Position numbers and translations under genes: made by a program. A stretch of DNA of 64,000 bases from assembly GCF_016900045.1 (NCBI RefSeq), contig NZ_JACSNP010000005.1, positions 1 to 64,000 of the forward strand, written 5' to 3'. Position 1 is the first letter of the stretch; every line of letters begins with the position of its first letter. Under the pieces are notes generated by a model. That model saw only the letters and a list, made by a program, of their open reading frames with translations, was not told the origin of the DNA and did no database searches. Shown here piece after piece: positions 55,156 to 63,326 of this stretch. This DNA is from Fusobacterium mortiferum (GTDB lineage Bacteria > Fusobacteriota > Fusobacteriia > Fusobacteriales > Fusobacteriaceae).

Positions 55156-55869
55156 ATGTCATACTTAGAGATTTTAGGAATGATAGGTTTAGGATTAGGA
55201 TGTGGATTAAGTAAACTGGGAATACCAGCAGCCTTGGTTTTTTCTCCAATTTTAGCCGGTGTATATGGAGGTAAAGCTTCAGCAGGAATAATTATTATAC
55301 CAGTGATAGTTTCAGATTTAATAGTAATGTATATTTATAGGAAGAATGTGGATAAAAAAGTTTTGATAAAGATACTTCCACTTACAATTTTGGGAATAAT
55401 TGCAGCGGTTATATTTGGAAATAATATTTCAGATGAACTCTTTAAAAGAAGTATGGGGATAATTATATTTATAATAGGGGTATTAACTTTATTAAAAAAC
55501 TTTAAAATAGATTTTTCAAAATTAAGTTTTTTATTTGGATTTTTAGGAGGAATAGCAGCTTTTATTGGAAATGTATCTGGACCAATGATGAGTATCTATC
55601 TTTTGAATATTGAGATGGATAGAGAGAAGTTTTTAGGAACTAGAACTTGGTTTTATTTTATAATAAATTTAATAAAAGTAACCTTATATGTTTTAGTCTT
55701 GAAAAATATACAGATAGAAACATTTAAACTTACTAGTATAGCTGTTCCTTTTGTATTTGTAGGGGTGTTTTTAGGAAAATATTTTATAGAAAAAATGAAT
55801 CAAAATATGTTTGAAAAATTTATACTTATTATAAGTATGATAAGTGGTTTAAAACTAATATTTTTCTAA
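55156..55869 (+). CDS. TauE/SafE-family sulfite/anion exporter
   Basis: This is a 237-aa membrane protein with about seven helices in two similar halves. The N-terminal GLGLGCGLSKLGIPAALVFSPILAGVYGGKASAGIIIIPVIVSD and the second-half GFLGGIAAFIGNVSGPMMSIYLL are family signatures. Members move sulfite, sulfoacetate, sulfolactate or related organosulfonates; the substrate here is open. AAGGAGG lies before the ATG. The 265 bp upstream hold a TATAAT at 55059-55064 with no good -35 and otherwise nothing I can name. Confidence 0.88.
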   Translation: MSYLEILGMIGLGLGCGLSKLGIPAALVFSPILAGVYGGKASAGIIIIPVIVSDLIVMYIYRKNVDKKVLIKILPLTILGIIAAVIFGNNISDELFKRSMGIIIFIIGVLTLLKNFKIDFSKLSFLFGFLGGIAAFIGNVSGPMMSIYLLNIEMDREKFLGTRTWFYFIINLIKVTLYVLVLKNIQIETFKLTSIAVPFVFVGVFLGKYFIEKMNQNMFEKFILIISMISGLKLIFF

Positions 55870-55878
55870 GTAAAGGGA

Positions 55879-56098
55879 GTGAAGAGAAGGATTTAAAAGA
55901 AAGAGAAAATCAGTTATCAGCATTATACATATTTTATTTATGGGATTTGGTTACCTTTTAATAGTACCTTTGACTTTTGGAAATATATATTGCTTTATAG
56001 GAGGACTTAGTAAAACATCTGTATTGGTAGGAAGTATATTTGGAATAATGAGTATGCCTTTTTCAATAATTAAAGAGGGAAGCATTGAATTGCTTCCC
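55879..56098 (+). other. AT-rich stretch with degraded-looking hydrophobic frame and a terminator hairpin
   Basis: After the TauE gene a frame from 55887 to 56149 encodes a hydrophobic peptide (ISIIHILFMGFGYLLIVPL, then FIGGLSKTSVLVGSIFGIMSM). Its first ATG is at 55940 without an SD, and its end runs through the hairpin GGGAAGCA/TGCTTCCC (56077-56098) into the end of yjdM on the other strand. It may be a relic of a small membrane gene. I do not call a CDS. Confidence 0.3.
56077..56098. terminator. Hairpin between the TauE gene and yjdM
   Basis: GGGAAGCA (56077-56084) pairs perfectly with TGCTTCCC (56091-56098) with a 6-nt loop. ACCTTTT follows on the plus side and CTCTTTA on the minus side. 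It lies between convergent genes, so a terminator role is likely although the T runs are short. Confidence 0.6.
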
Positions 56099-56111
56099 AC
56101 CTTTTATAGTA

Positions 56112-56447
56112 TTATATTTTTTTTACAAATTCAGATTTTAGTTTCATAGCTCCAATTCCATCAATTCTACAATCAATATCATGGTCTCCATCAACTAATC
56201 TAATATTTTTTACTTTAGTACCTATTTTTACTACAAGAGAACTTCCCTTTACTTTTAAGTCTTTTATAACAGTTACTGTATCTCCATCTTGTAAAATATT
56301 CCCATTTGCATCCTTTATAACTTTAGCCTCTTCTTGCTCTGTTTCAGCTTCAGGATTCCATTCATAAGCACACTCTGGACAAATTAATAAAGCTCCATCT
56401 TCATAAACATATTCTGAATTACATTTTGGACAATTTGGTAATGACAT
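56112..56447 (-). CDS. yjdM: YjdM/PhnA-family zinc-ribbon protein
   Basis: This is a 111-aa protein. The N-terminal zinc ribbon has C6-x2-C9 ([16 protein letters not shown]) and C23-x2-C26 ([11 protein letters not shown]). The C-terminal beta domain has [25 protein letters not shown] and ends [10 protein letters not shown], which is the standard PhnA/YjdM tail. Despite the old name it is not part of phosphonate breakdown; its function is unclear. It stands alone, with GGAGGAAA before the ATG. Confidence 0.92.
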   Translation of the reverse strand: MSLPNCPKCNSEYVYEDGALLICPECAYEWNPEAETEQEEAKVIKDANGNILQDGDTVTVIKDLKVKGSSLVVKIGTKVKNIRLVDGDHDIDCRIDGIGAMKLKSEFVKKI

Positions 56448-56521
56448 CTATTTCCTCCATAAAAAAATATTCATCATATTATATCATTTAAATGATAATA
56501 ATGCAAGAAAGATATCTTTTA

Positions 56522-56851
56522 TTATTTTTCTAAAGTAATACCAGCAGCTGCAATAGCCTCATTAACAGCTTCTTTTAGACCTTCAGAAGTGTATGTAGCT
56601 CCAGAGACAACATCTATATCTGTACTTTGTTTTGAAATAATTTCTTGAATGATTTTTTTCATAGCTTTTTTAGTAAAATTACTTTCTTCATGTTCTATCA
56701 CTTCAATATTTGTAATTTTATTTCCTTTATAGGTAACTTTTACTTTAATCTCTCCTTTGTATCCATCTCCACTTCCCTCAACAGTTGCACCATAAACTGT
56801 TGAAAAAGCAAAGGCTAAAATAGAAATAGAGTATAATAATTTTTTCTTCAT
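56522..56851 (-). CDS. Small exported FMN-binding protein
   Basis: This is a 109-aa protein: a signal peptide ending near VYGA (about 22), then a single FMN_bind domain. The motif DVVSGATYTS near 79-88 is the type used by ApbE to attach FMN covalently to threonine. Its mature part matches the N-terminal domain of the flavoprotein at 57010-58716 at 64 of 88 positions by my alignment, so one is a recent copy of the other. It is likely an electron carrier or partner for that reductase. Its ATG has no SD of its own; a 7-codon ORF overlaps it from upstream. Confidence 0.85.
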   Translation of the reverse strand: MKKKLLYSISILAFAFSTVYGATVEGSGDGYKGEIKVKVTYKGNKITNIEVIEHEESNFTKKAMKKIIQEIISKQSTDIDVVSGATYTSEGLKEAVNEAIAAAGITLEK

Positions 56852-56877
56852 AATAAAAATTTTTTCTTCATAATAAA
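56838..56877. repeat. Perfect 20-bp tandem duplication over the start of the small FMN gene
   Basis: Positions 56838-56857 and 56858-56877 are identical. Each copy contains, on the minus strand, an ATG followed by AAGAAAAAA, so the start region of the gene is present twice in tandem. Confidence 0.95.
56848..56871 (-). CDS. Seven-codon leader ORF (MKKKFLL)
   Basis: On the minus strand ATG 56871 lies 7 bp after GGAGG (56879-56883). It reads MKKKFLL and stops at TGA 56848-56850, which overlaps the main ATG at 56849-56851 as ATGA. It arose from the 20-bp duplication. Ribosomes bound at the only SD should translate it first and reinitiate on the main gene. Confidence 0.6.
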   Translation of the reverse strand: MKKKFLL

Positions 56878-56919
56878 GCCTCCAAGTTATATTGTAATAT
56901 AAAGTAGTATATGTTATAA

Positions 56920-56949
56920 ATTATATGATATTTCTAATAAAACTGTCAA
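56920..56949 (-). promoter_or_regulatory. Promoter of the small FMN gene
   Basis: On the minus strand TTGACA (56944-56949), an 18-bp spacer and TATAAT (56920-56925) match consensus. Confidence 0.8.
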
Positions 56950-56961
56950 TTAGTTATATAT

Positions 56962-56993
56962 AAAAAAGAGAGAATTAATAAAAAATTCTCTCT
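56962..56993 (-). terminator. Terminator of the flavoprotein gene
   Basis: GAGAGAATT (56968-56976) pairs with AATTCTCTC (56984-56992). On the minus strand the stem is followed by TTTTTTA. Confidence 0.88.
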
Positions 56994-57009
56994 AAACTCT
57001 CTTCTTTAA

Positions 57010-58716
57010 TTATTTTATAGTTTTAGCGTATTCAGCTGCGTTATCACCAGCTATTTTACCAAATACTACAATGTCAGTAACTGCGTTTCCACCTATTCTA
57101 TTAGCACCATGTACTCCACCAGTTATTTCTCCAGCTGCATATAATCCCTTTATTATTTTTCCATCAGCAGTTAAAACCTCAGCAGAATTATTTATGGCAA
57201 CTCCTCCCATAGTATGATGAACGGCTGGAGAAACTTCAATTGCATAATATGGAGCTTTTACAAGTTGTCTAGGTAAAATATTTTTATTAAATTCAGTATC
57301 TTTTCCAGATTTAACATATTCATTGTATTTTTTCATAGTAGCAACAAGATTTTTACTATCTATTCCTATTTTTTTTCCTAATTCATCCAAAGAATTAGCA
57401 GAAACAGCATATCCTTTATTGATATATCCATTGATAGCTCCAAGATTTTCTCTGACTGTTTCATCAAATATTAGAAAAGCACTTTTTCCTTTTTGTGTAA
57501 GTTCAGCTTTAGAAACAACATCTCTAGTTTCTAGTTCATTGATAAATCTTTTTCCATCTCTATTTACAAGAATAGCTCCTTCACCTCTAACAGATTCAGT
57601 AATCATAGCAGTATTTTTATGAACAACAGTAGGATGAGTTTGAATCTCTTTCATATCTACTAAAGTACCGCCAATAGCCTCTACCATAGCAATTCCTTCA
57701 CCAGTTATAGCAGGACTATTTGTTGAACCAAAACCTTTTAATTCTGGATTGTATTTAGCTACCATTTCAGGATTAGCACCGAAACCACCAGTTGCCATTA
57801 TAACAGCTTTAGCTTTAATAGTATAGACATTTCCATTGTGAGATACTTTAACACCAGTGACTCTGTCTCCTTCTTTTAAAATCTCAGTTACAGTACTTTC
57901 AGTTCTAATATCTATATTTTGCTTTTCGGCAAATTCAGAAAGAGTATTTACCAACATAGGTCCGACAGCCTTTCCACCAGTAGGTCTATGTATTCTTTTA
58001 ACACTCTGTCCTCCAGAATAAGAAACTTCTGTTAAATCAGCTCCTCTTTCAGTTAACCAAGAAATCATCTCACCAGAGTTTTCAGTTAGAGTTTTTAAAA
58101 GTTCAGGATTATTTTTATTTTTTCCACCTTTTAAAGTATCTTGATAAAATAGCTCAGAACTATCTTTTATTCCTAATTGTTTTTGTAGTTTTGACTCTGC
58201 AGCATTAATACCACCAGTTGCATAATTTGTATTTCCACCTAACATAGACATTTTTTCAAGAAGGATAACATTTGCTCCTTTTTCTTTAGCTGATATAGCA
58301 GCAGTAAGACCAGCACCACCACCACCAACAACAACTACATCAGTAAATGTATCAACCATAGTTATTTTCTCTTCTTTCACAGGTGTTTTAGATTTCAAAG
58401 TTATTCCAGCTGTAGCAATGGCAGCATTTACAGCTTCCTTTATACCATCACATGTATATGTAGCACCTGCTACATTATCAACATCAGTACTTTGTGTGTC
58501 AATAATATCTTGAATTATTTTTTTCATAGCCTTTTTAGTAAAGTTAGTTTCCTCGTGCTTTACTATTTCAATATTAGTAATTGTATTGTCATCATAAGTA
58601 ACATTAACTTTAATATCACCTTTATAACCATTACCAGTACCTTCGACAGTAGCTCCATAAGTTGTTGTAAAAAGAAGAGATAATGCAGATATCATGCATA
58701 TCAGTCTTTTTTTCAT
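57010..58716 (-). CDS. Exported FMN/FAD flavoprotein reductase, fumarate-reductase-like
   Basis: This is a 568-aa protein from ATG 58716 (GGAGG 8 bp upstream; the open frame begins 5 codons earlier). It has a signal peptide, an FMN_bind domain (about 22-110, with VAGATYT as the likely flavin attachment site) and a FAD-binding flavocytochrome-c-type domain (VVVGGGGAGLTAA near 128-140). Residues matching the Shewanella fumarate reductase active site are present: H361 in THPT, R398 in ETRD, H500-H501 in HHTMGG and R540 in GANRIGG. No heme-binding CxxCH is present, so FMN replaces the cytochrome. It likely reduces fumarate or a related enoate in the periplasm; the exact substrate is inference. 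Confidence 0.9.
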   Translation of the reverse strand: MKKRLICMISALSLLFTTTYGATVEGTGNGYKGDIKVNVTYDDNTITNIEIVKHEETNFTKKAMKKIIQDIIDTQSTDVDNVAGATYTCDGIKEAVNAAIATAGITLKSKTPVKEEKITMVDTFTDVVVVGGGGAGLTAAISAKEKGANVILLEKMSMLGGNTNYATGGINAAESKLQKQLGIKDSSELFYQDTLKGGKNKNNPELLKTLTENSGEMISWLTERGADLTEVSYSGGQSVKRIHRPTGGKAVGPMLVNTLSEFAEKQNIDIRTESTVTEILKEGDRVTGVKVSHNGNVYTIKAKAVIMATGGFGANPEMVAKYNPELKGFGSTNSPAITGEGIAMVEAIGGTLVDMKEIQTHPTVVHKNTAMITESVRGEGAILVNRDGKRFINELETRDVVSKAELTQKGKSAFLIFDETVRENLGAINGYINKGYAVSANSLDELGKKIGIDSKNLVATMKKYNEYVKSGKDTEFNKNILPRQLVKAPYYAIEVSPAVHHTMGGVAINNSAEVLTADGKIIKGLYAAGEITGGVHGANRIGGNAVTDIVVFGKIAGDNAAEYAKTIK

Positions 58717-58760
58717 AATAAATACCTCCAAAATTATTTTAAAATATTAACTATAATATA

Positions 58761-58789
58761 ATTATAAAGTATTCTTAAAAAGATGTCAA
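58761..58789 (-). promoter_or_regulatory. Promoter of the flavoprotein gene
   Basis: On the minus strand TTGACA (58784-58789), a 17-bp spacer and TATAAT (58761-58766) match consensus exactly, 45 bp before the ATG. Confidence 0.88.
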
Positions 58790-58861
58790 TGCATAAAAAT
58801 AAAACATATTAATTGTAAAAAGTTGTGTAAAAGTAATGTGAAGTGGAGGAGTAAAGAGATA

Positions 58862-58915
58862 AAAAACAAGAATGACAAATTTATTCCTGGATATTTTGAA
58901 TAAAAGTCATTCTTG
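58862..58915 (-). terminator. Terminator of hcp
   Basis: CAAGAATGAC (58867-58876) pairs perfectly with GTCATTCTTG (58906-58915), and an inner TTTATTC/GAATAAA extends the stem. On the minus strand TTTTTTA follows. Confidence 0.88.
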
Positions 58916-58953
58916 AATTAATTTAGTTTAATTTAAAATTAGAAAAATACTTT

Positions 58954-60618
58954 TTATAATAAATTAAAGTTTTTTAAATCTTCATCAACTGTTGAGATAG
59001 TACCAATACCAAAATTTTCTACTAAAACTTTAGCTACATTTGGTGATAGGAAAGCTGGAAGTGTAGGTCCTAAATGAATATTTTTAACACCAAGATATAG
59101 TAAAGCTAGTAAAACTATTACAGCTTTTTGTTCATACCAAGCAATATTATATACTATTGGTAACTCATTAACATCATTTAATCCAAAAACTTCTTTTAAT
59201 TTAAGAGCAATAACAGCTAAAGAGTATGAGTCATTACATTGACCAGCATCTAATACTCTAGGAATACCATTGATGTCACCAAGATTTAATTTATTATATT
59301 TGTATTTAGCACATCCAGCAGTAAGAATAATTGTATCTTTTGGAAGTTTTTCAGCAAACTCTGTATAGTAATTTCTACTTGCCATTCTTCCATCACAACC
59401 TGCCATTACTACAAATTTTCTAATTGCTCCAGATTTTATATTTTCAATAACAGTATCAGCTAAAGCTAAAACTTGATTATGAGCAAATCCACCTATAATT
59501 TCTCCTTTTTCTAATTCTATAGGAGCTTGGCAAGTTTTAGCTAACTCAATAACTTCAGAAAAATCTTTGTTACCATTAGCATCAACTTTTATATTTTTCC
59601 ATCCAGGATATCCGGCAGCATTAGTAGTGAATACTCTATCTTTATAGCTAGCTTTTGGAGAAGGAGGAACTATACAGTTAGTTGTAAATACTATTGGACC
59701 ATTGAATTTTTCAAACTCCTCTTTTTGTTTCCACCAAGCATTTCCATAGTTACCAAAGAAGTGTGGATATTTTTTTAATTCTGGATAGTAATGTCCAGGT
59801 AACATTTCAGAGTGTGTATAGATATCAACACCACTATCTTTACTTTGTTCTAATAATTGTTTTAAGTCATTTAAATCATGTCCACTAATCAGAATACCAG
59901 GTCTATTTCCTACACCTATGTTAACTTTAGTTATTACAGGATTTCCGAAAGAAGATGTATTAGCTTCATCAAGTAGAGCCATAGCTTTAACACCATAACT
60001 TCCACATTCTAATACAAGTGCTGTTAATTCGTCACCAGTTAATGAATCATCTTCAGTAGCTAGAAGAGCTTTTTCAATAAAGGCAAATATTTCATCTTGA
60101 GTTTTTCCAAGATTCATAGCGTGTTCAGTATAAGCAGCCATCCCTTTTAAACCATAAATTAATAATTCTCTTAACGATTTTATATCTTCGTTTTCAGTTC
60201 TTAAAACTCCCACTTTTTTATTATCTGAAAATGCAATAATATCTTCATCTGTTGAGAATTTCCAATTTAGATGTGAGAATTTTTCAAGGGATTTTTTTTC
60301 ATCAGAAGATAAAGAAGTTTCTAAATTTTCTCTAATTACTACCCCTTTTTTTATTTCATTAATGATGGCTTCATCATCAAAATTTGCATTAGTTATAGTT
60401 ATAAAAAGAGAATTAACGATAAATCTATTTATTTCATTAGAAATATGACCCTTTTTTCTAAGAAGTGAACTATAAAGTGCAACTCCCTTTGTAGTATATA
60501 TTAATAAATCTTGTAACTTGGCTGTTTTTGGTGTTTTACCACAAACTCCTATAATAGAACAACCTTTTCCTTGAGCTGTTTCTTGACATTGATAACAAAA
60601 CATTTTTTCGTTACACAT
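58954..60618 (-). CDS. hcp: Hybrid cluster protein (hydroxylamine reductase / NO reductase)
   Basis: This is a 554-aa iron-sulfur protein. The N-terminal cysteines [21 protein letters not shown] bind a cubane cluster. Hybrid-cluster ligands are visible in SGHDLNDL (His), [10 protein letters not shown] (Glu/Cys), TTNCIVPP (Cys), [29 protein letters not shown] and [10 protein letters not shown]. Hcp reduces hydroxylamine in vitro and acts on nitric oxide in anaerobes. A single gene without hcr or a visible ferredoxin partner. The promoter has a symmetric site at -41.5. Confidence 0.95.
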   Translation of the reverse strand: MCNEKMFCYQCQETAQGKGCSIIGVCGKTPKTAKLQDLLIYTTKGVALYSSLLRKKGHISNEINRFIVNSLFITITNANFDDEAIINEIKKGVVIRENLETSLSSDEKKSLEKFSHLNWKFSTDEDIIAFSDNKKVGVLRTENEDIKSLRELLIYGLKGMAAYTEHAMNLGKTQDEIFAFIEKALLATEDDSLTGDELTALVLECGSYGVKAMALLDEANTSSFGNPVITKVNIGVGNRPGILISGHDLNDLKQLLEQSKDSGVDIYTHSEMLPGHYYPELKKYPHFFGNYGNAWWKQKEEFEKFNGPIVFTTNCIVPPSPKASYKDRVFTTNAAGYPGWKNIKVDANGNKDFSEVIELAKTCQAPIELEKGEIIGGFAHNQVLALADTVIENIKSGAIRKFVVMAGCDGRMASRNYYTEFAEKLPKDTIILTAGCAKYKYNKLNLGDINGIPRVLDAGQCNDSYSLAVIALKLKEVFGLNDVNELPIVYNIAWYEQKAVIVLLALLYLGVKNIHLGPTLPAFLSPNVAKVLVENFGIGTISTVDEDLKNFNLL

Positions 60619-60673
60619 AATTTTCCTCCTTACTTATTTTAAAAATTTATTTTAAAACTTTTATGATACAAAT

Positions 60674-60715
60674 AGTATACCACAAAATAATAAAAAAAAC
60701 AGTAACTAATGTTAC
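60674..60715 (-). promoter_or_regulatory. hcp promoter with CRP/FNR-type palindrome
   Basis: On the minus strand a TATACT -10 box is at 60674-60679, with no good -35. The palindrome GTAAC-TAAT-GTTAC lies at 60702-60715. Its centre is 41.5 bp upstream of the predicted start, the usual place for a class II CRP/FNR-family activator. HcpR, a CRP/FNR relative, is known to control hcp in many anaerobes; its action here is inference. Confidence 0.6.
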
Positions 60716-60736
60716 CAAAATAAAAATAAAAAACTA

Positions 60737-60765
60737 TTGACAAAAAAAATAAAATAGTATATTAT
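60737..60765 (+). promoter_or_regulatory. Promoter of tRNA-Leu(CAA)
   Basis: TTGACA (60737-60742), a 17-bp spacer and TATTAT (60760-60765) lie 13 bp before the tRNA. Confidence 0.8.
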
Positions 60766-60778
60766 TGACTAGTAGGTT

Positions 60779-60865
60779 GCCTGGATGGCGGAATGGTAGA
60801 CGCGACGGACTCAAAATCCGTTTCCCCTTAAAGGAGTGAGGGTTCAAGTCCCTCTCTAGGCACCA
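60779..60865 (+). tRNA. tRNA-Leu (anticodon CAA)
   Basis: The 87-nt gene has acceptor arms GCCTGGA / TCTAGGC, a long variable arm, the T-loop GGTTCAAGTCC and encoded CCA at 60863-60865. The anticodon loop CTCAAAA gives CAA, reading UUG codons. Confidence 0.95.
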
Positions 60866-60919
60866 TAGTAATTGTGATTTTAGATATAGAGATTATAAAA
60901 ATATAAATAATTTAAAATT

Positions 60920-60950
60920 AGAGGTATATAACAGTACCTCTTTTCTTTTA
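60920..60950 (+). terminator. Terminator downstream of tRNA-Leu(CAA)
   Basis: AGAGGTA (60920-60926) pairs with TACCTCT (60935-60941), followed by TTTCTTTT. Confidence 0.85.
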
Positions 60951-61037
60951 TGTTAAAGAATTATATAAATGAATAATTTTATTGAAAGATATTGAACTCT
61001 AATTTTTATTAATAGTCAAAAAATAGGTGAAGAAAAT

Positions 61038-62084
61038 ATGGATAGAATAATCATGCACTATGATATGGACTGTTTTTATGCTTCGATAGAGATGAGAGAT
61101 AATCCTAAGTATAAAGGGATACCGTTAGTTGTGGGTGGGGGAGTTGTTACAACAGCCAATTATGAAGCAAGAAAATATGGAATACATTCTGCTATGAGTG
61201 TATTTGAAGCTAAAAAGCTTTGTCCAACTCTCCTAGTAATTCCTGTAGATAAAGAGAAATATATAAAAATTTCTCAAACAATTCAAAAATTAGTTTTAAA
61301 AATAACTAAAAAGGTAGAATTTATAGCTTTAGATGAGGGGTATATAGATATAACAGATGTTGCAAAGAAATTTTCATCATTGGAAGGTTTTGCTGAGAAA
61401 TTTAAAGAAAGAATAAAGTATCATACTAATCTTACATGTTCAGTAGGAATTGGTATAAATAAATTAAGTGCTAAAATAGCTAGTGGAATAAATAAGCCTA
61501 GTGGAAAATATATATTTCATTCTCAAATTGAATTTGTTAATTATTTAAAAGATAAAGATATAAAGATCATACAAGGAGTTGGAAAAAAGTTTAAGGAATT
61601 ATTAAATAAAGATAAAATATATAAAGTAGGGGATCTTTATAAATATTCATTTATGGAATTAATAGGAAAATATGGAAAATCAAGAGGAGAATTACTTTAT
61701 CTTTCGTGTAGAGGGTTAGATTATAGTGAAGTTGAGTATCAAAAACCTACTCATTCGATAGGGAATGAAAATACATATAAATTTCCTTTAGACTCAATAG
61801 AAAGTATAAAAAAAGAGATGGAAGAAATTTTTAATCACTCCTATGAAAGACTAGTAAAACAAGGACTTTTAAGTAAAACAATAGTATTGAAATTAAAGTT
61901 TTCAAATGGAGAGTTGATAACTAGATCTAAAACTCTTAGCAGACCTACTGATATTAAAGAGACCCTTTTTGAAAATCTAGAGGTTTTATTAGAAGAAATT
62001 CCTGAAAATATCTCTATAAAATTAGTTGGGATATCATTTGGGAATTTAAGTAAAAAATCTATTAGGCAATTAAGCTTTTTTTAG
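61038..62084 (+). CDS. dinB: DNA polymerase IV (Y family)
   Basis: This is a 348-aa translesion polymerase. The first catalytic aspartate is in HYDMDCFYASIE (about D9), TTANYEARKYGIHSAM is the finger segment, and the catalytic pair is in ALDEGYIDITD near 103 (DEGY where DEAY or DEGY is usual). The thumb has GIGINKLSAKIASGINKPSG, and the little-finger domain follows. The C-terminus RQLSFF resembles a beta-clamp binding peptide (Q-L-S/D-L-F). It appears monocistronic, or leads a transcript into the small membrane gene 37 bp later. Confidence 0.95.
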   Translation: MDRIIMHYDMDCFYASIEMRDNPKYKGIPLVVGGGVVTTANYEARKYGIHSAMSVFEAKKLCPTLLVIPVDKEKYIKISQTIQKLVLKITKKVEFIALDEGYIDITDVAKKFSSLEGFAEKFKERIKYHTNLTCSVGIGINKLSAKIASGINKPSGKYIFHSQIEFVNYLKDKDIKIIQGVGKKFKELLNKDKIYKVGDLYKYSFMELIGKYGKSRGELLYLSCRGLDYSEVEYQKPTHSIGNENTYKFPLDSIESIKKEMEEIFNHSYERLVKQGLLSKTIVLKLKFSNGELITRSKTLSRPTDIKETLFENLEVLLEEIPENISIKLVGISFGNLSKKSIRQLSFF

Positions 62085-62121
62085 GTATAATATAAAAAAA
62101 TATTGTATAGGGGTGGTAGAT

Positions 62122-62397
62122 ATGTTACTTTTAAAGTTGGTGTTATTTGTTGGAATGTTTGTTGGAATAACTTATGGAATAGAGTTTGTAATGCCTCCAT
62201 TTGGACAGTTATATTATACAAATCCATTGGATATTTTATTATCTTTATCTCAAACATTTTCTTATAGAGTTGGGGTATCTAAAGATTTATCTTTAACATT
62301 GATAATACTAATAATAGGATTAGTACCACTTATTTGTGTTATTGCTCTTGGAAAAAATTTAAAAAAGAAAAGAAAACAGTGTAAATACAAATTTTAA
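62122..62397 (+). CDS. Small two-helix membrane protein, unknown
   Basis: This is a 91-aa protein from ATG 62122 (AGGGGTG at 62109-62115; an in-frame GTG lies at 62113). Two hydrophobic helices (LLLKLVLFVGMFVGITYGI and LSLTLIILIIGLVPLICVIALG) flank a periplasmic-type loop with MPPFGQLYYTNPLD, and the tail is basic. I recognise no family. It lies between dinB and the DUF2156 gene. Confidence 0.65.
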   Translation: MLLLKLVLFVGMFVGITYGIEFVMPPFGQLYYTNPLDILLSLSQTFSYRVGVSKDLSLTLIILIIGLVPLICVIALGKNLKKKRKQCKYKF

Positions 62398-62432
62398 ATC
62401 ATATAATATATGGGCATCAAAGGAGAAACAAA

Positions 62433-63311
62433 ATGGAATGGAAAGTTCTTGAAGTTCAAGATAAAAAGATAATTGATAAGTATACAAAGGAAAGATTTAA
62501 TACTTGTGATTATAATTTTACAAATCAAATTTTATGGAGTATAGGTGAGAAAACAAGATATAAGATAGAAGAGGATATACTGTATTTAAAAGGTATTTAC
62601 GAGGAAGAGGAGTATTATTATATGCCGATTCCTAAAAATGAAGAGATAGAAACTATATCTAGGTGGAAAGAGGGAATAAAGAATATAATTCAAAATGAAA
62701 AAAAGAGAATTATTTTAGTACCTGAGTATTGGAAAAATATATTAGAAGATGAATTTTATTTAGAAGAGAGAAGAGAAAGTTTTGATTATATTTATAGTTC
62801 TGAGGATCTAGGAACCTTAAAGGGGAGAAAATATTCTAAGAAAAAAAATAGAATTAATAATTTTAAGAAATTATATAATTATACATATGAAAAAATAAAT
62901 GAAAAAAATGTGAATGAGGTTATAGAGTTTCAAAAAAATTGGTGTAAAAATAGAGAGTGTTATCTTTCAGCTGTATTAAATAATGAAAATTTAGGGATAA
63001 TAAATTTATTAAACAATTTTAAAGAGTTAGATTTTATTGGGGCTATTTTAAGAGTAGAGGGAGAGATAATTGCATATTCACTAGGAGAGATATTGAATAG
63101 TGAATATGGAGTGATACATATTGAAAAGGGGCTTAATGAATATATTGGAAGTTATCAATTAATAAATCATCTTTTTGCTCAAAATGAGTTTTCAAATTGT
63201 AAGTATATTAATCGTGAAGATGATTTTGGAGATGAAGGATTAAGAGAAGCAAAAGAATCTTATCATCCAATTTTCTTATTAAAAAAATATGAGATAGTTG
63301 GAATAAAATAG
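62433..63311 (+). CDS. DUF2156 / phosphatidylglycerol-lysyltransferase-domain protein
   Basis: This is a 292-aa soluble protein with the double acetyltransferase-like fold of DUF2156. The opening EVQDKKIIDKYTKERFNTCDYNFTNQILW, the RKYSKKKNRINNFKK motif near 138-150, and the C-terminal GVIHIEKGLNEYIGSYQLINHLFA and YINREDDFGDEGLREAKESYHP are typical. Related domains transfer aminoacyl groups from tRNA to lipids, but stand-alone DUF2156 proteins lack the membrane part and have no proven reaction. SD AAAGGAG precedes the ATG. Confidence 0.85.
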   Translation: MEWKVLEVQDKKIIDKYTKERFNTCDYNFTNQILWSIGEKTRYKIEEDILYLKGIYEEEEYYYMPIPKNEEIETISRWKEGIKNIIQNEKKRIILVPEYWKNILEDEFYLEERRESFDYIYSSEDLGTLKGRKYSKKKNRINNFKKLYNYTYEKINEKNVNEVIEFQKNWCKNRECYLSAVLNNENLGIINLLNNFKELDFIGAILRVEGEIIAYSLGEILNSEYGVIHIEKGLNEYIGSYQLINHLFAQNEFSNCKYINREDDFGDEGLREAKESYHPIFLLKKYEIVGIK

Positions 63312-63326
63312 ACAAAGGAGGATAAT

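Noticed and set aside
55940-56149. 69-residue hydrophobic open frame on the plus strand
   Set aside because: It has no Shine-Dalgarno, runs through a perfect hairpin and overlaps the end of yjdM. I describe it as a possible relic, not as a gene.
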